Below, piece after piece: positions 62,701 to 64,000 of a DNA stretch of 64,000 nt. The translations under genes were made by a program, and so were the position numbers. Positions within the stretch are counted from its first letter, which is position 1; every line of letters begins with the position of its first letter. This DNA is from Mesaphorura yosii. Lineage: Eukaryota; Arthropoda; Collembola; Poduromorpha; Tullbergiidae. The stretch is from NCBI GenBank assembly GCA_009869945.1, contig WIXG01000073.1:186001-250000 (forward strand). Direction: 5' to 3'. The notes beneath the pieces were generated by a model. That model was not told the origin of the DNA and made no database searches. It saw only the letters and a list, made by a program, of their open reading frames with translations.

Positions 62701-64000
62701 CAGACTAACATGTAAACTAACCCGTACAATGAGAGAGGATCTCATCGCCACAGTTAAGATTACCTTAAGCTGGCGGTATCCAAAATTCTGCGAAACTAAC
62801 CAACCACAAATAACTCTCCAGTGCAGCTCCACTTTAACTTGCATGGCCTGTTATTTAGCACGCAATTTGCAGTAAGAAGCACCTTTCATCACAGTTCACT
62901 CGACTGCGTCATGATCGTCATGCAAAACTCGGATTTGTCAAAACATCAAAAACAGAGACTGGTTTGCAAATAATTAATGTCTACGCTTGCGAAACTCCCA
63001 ACTGTGCCTGTGTAGAAGGATCAACGTCCTTTCATAAACATTAGCATCCATGCACCCAATTCGGAATGCACGACGGCAGTCGCGGAAGCAGAAATTCAGA
63101 AATGAGGACACGTTGCAGGCCTTCATTCGAGTCACATCCTTAATTCATGTTTATGGACAAAGTTGACAGACTAAATACACTTATAAGAATTCTTTATCAA
63201 GGAGGAAGCAGAAATACGGGCCTTGTCAGCAGTAAATCCGTGCCTTGAAGTCATATTTACTTGGTTCAGCAGTAGGGCATTCATGTTGTGAATCTCGAAG
63301 TTCATAGATAATGATTTAAGCCACAAAGATAAAAAACCATGGAGCTGTTTTAGATTTATTGACACGCTAAACCCTTGAGAATGCGGTCTATTAGAAGTTT
63401 CCGGGGTTTTTGAGCCCTCAATGTGGGCTGCATCATGCCTTGTGTTTCTGACCGAATTGCGTGCAAATCTTTACAAATCCCAATTCCATCGAGCTTTCCT
63501 TCTGACAATGATGACAGCCTAGTTATTAGCGGGGCTTCAATTTTGTCTGCCTTTAATAAGAAATGACAGCTTGATCGCAGAACCGAAAAGATTATTATCG
63601 CTCGTATAGTTCTACAACGCTAAGCTTCTTCGCGGTCACATCACCTCAAATCCCAGTGTTTTGTTTTCCATTGTTTCGGCCTCATTTGTAACAACGAACA
63701 GTAATGATGCCGCATCGCGTGGTTTACTGTTTACGTGCCAGACTCGGTACCGTTTGCTGTCTGCGTCTATGCTCAATCTCATTAGAGACAGAAAGAGAAT
63801 TTCGAAGCCACAATTTGTGAATTGCGAATTTTTGGCAACTTCCGCCACGGTGAGAGCTCATGCAATTTAACTATTAAGGAGACGGGACTTTGCTCTCACT
63901 CTTTGCCTTCTTTCACGTGTGGGACAGGGAAAGTGCACGGCCCAAAAGCGTCCTAACAAATCCGCTGCTCTTTTCTGCCGCGTTGATGTTACAATCATCG
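59779..64000. other. Probable intron of the ITG-like gene, reaching the window edge
   Basis: Follows a consensus donor after the fourth coding exon. I searched the plus strand for a phase-compatible exon with the expected paired-Cys motif and found none, so the intron seems to be at least 4.2 kb. No other gene was recognised. A perfect POU octamer ATTTGCAT lies at 62006..62013 in an AT-rich patch. Confidence 0.55.

Overview
The window is animal nuclear DNA, most likely from an arthropod. Genes are split by spliceosomal introns, most of them 57-130 bp with GT..AG ends, and polyadenylation hexamers follow several stop codons. The gene set points to a hexapod or close relative: two Cys-loop channels of the Hodor/pHCl-2 group and a prohormone of the ITG-like (prohormone-3) type. 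The species cannot be named; a springtail-like compact genome is only a guess. No bacterial, viral, CRISPR, rRNA or tRNA features were recognised.

Layout. 1-1.23 kb (+): 3' end of an hnRNP A/B gene. 2.6-4.2 kb (-): complete Ras suppressor protein 1 gene (8 exons, 253 aa), convergent with the hnRNP gene. 6.1-8.3 kb (+): complete ligand-gated channel A (10 exons, 482 aa). 8.3-33.4 kb: about 25 kb in which no gene was recognised. 33.4-39.3 kb (+): complete ligand-gated channel B (10 exons, 478 aa), a paralogue of A, with a 611-bp inverted-repeat transposon (MITE-like) in its third intron. 40.9-41.8 and 43.3-44.3 kb (+): two unidentified, probably helical proteins (220 and 236 aa), both with five exons. 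46.5-49.7 kb (+): complete fumarylacetoacetase (10 exons, 418 aa). 49.7-57.5 kb: no gene recognised, with a possible promoter and leader exon near 56.1-56.5 kb. 57.6-59.8 kb (+): first four coding exons of the ITG-like neuropeptide precursor; its end lies beyond the window and the last 4.2 kb look like intron.

The genes do not form one pathway. They are an ordinary arthropod mixture of RNA binding, integrin-adhesion signalling, tyrosine breakdown and neuropeptide signalling, with the two channels as the notable element. The channels share nearly all intron positions, so they are duplicates. Channel A has lost the proline at pore position -2' and the threonine at 13', two of the three positions that set anion versus cation selectivity in glycine receptors. 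Channel B keeps both but has an aspartate in M1 and a four-cysteine cluster in its cytoplasmic loop. Exon coordinates were worked out by hand from splice sites, reading frame and family resemblance.
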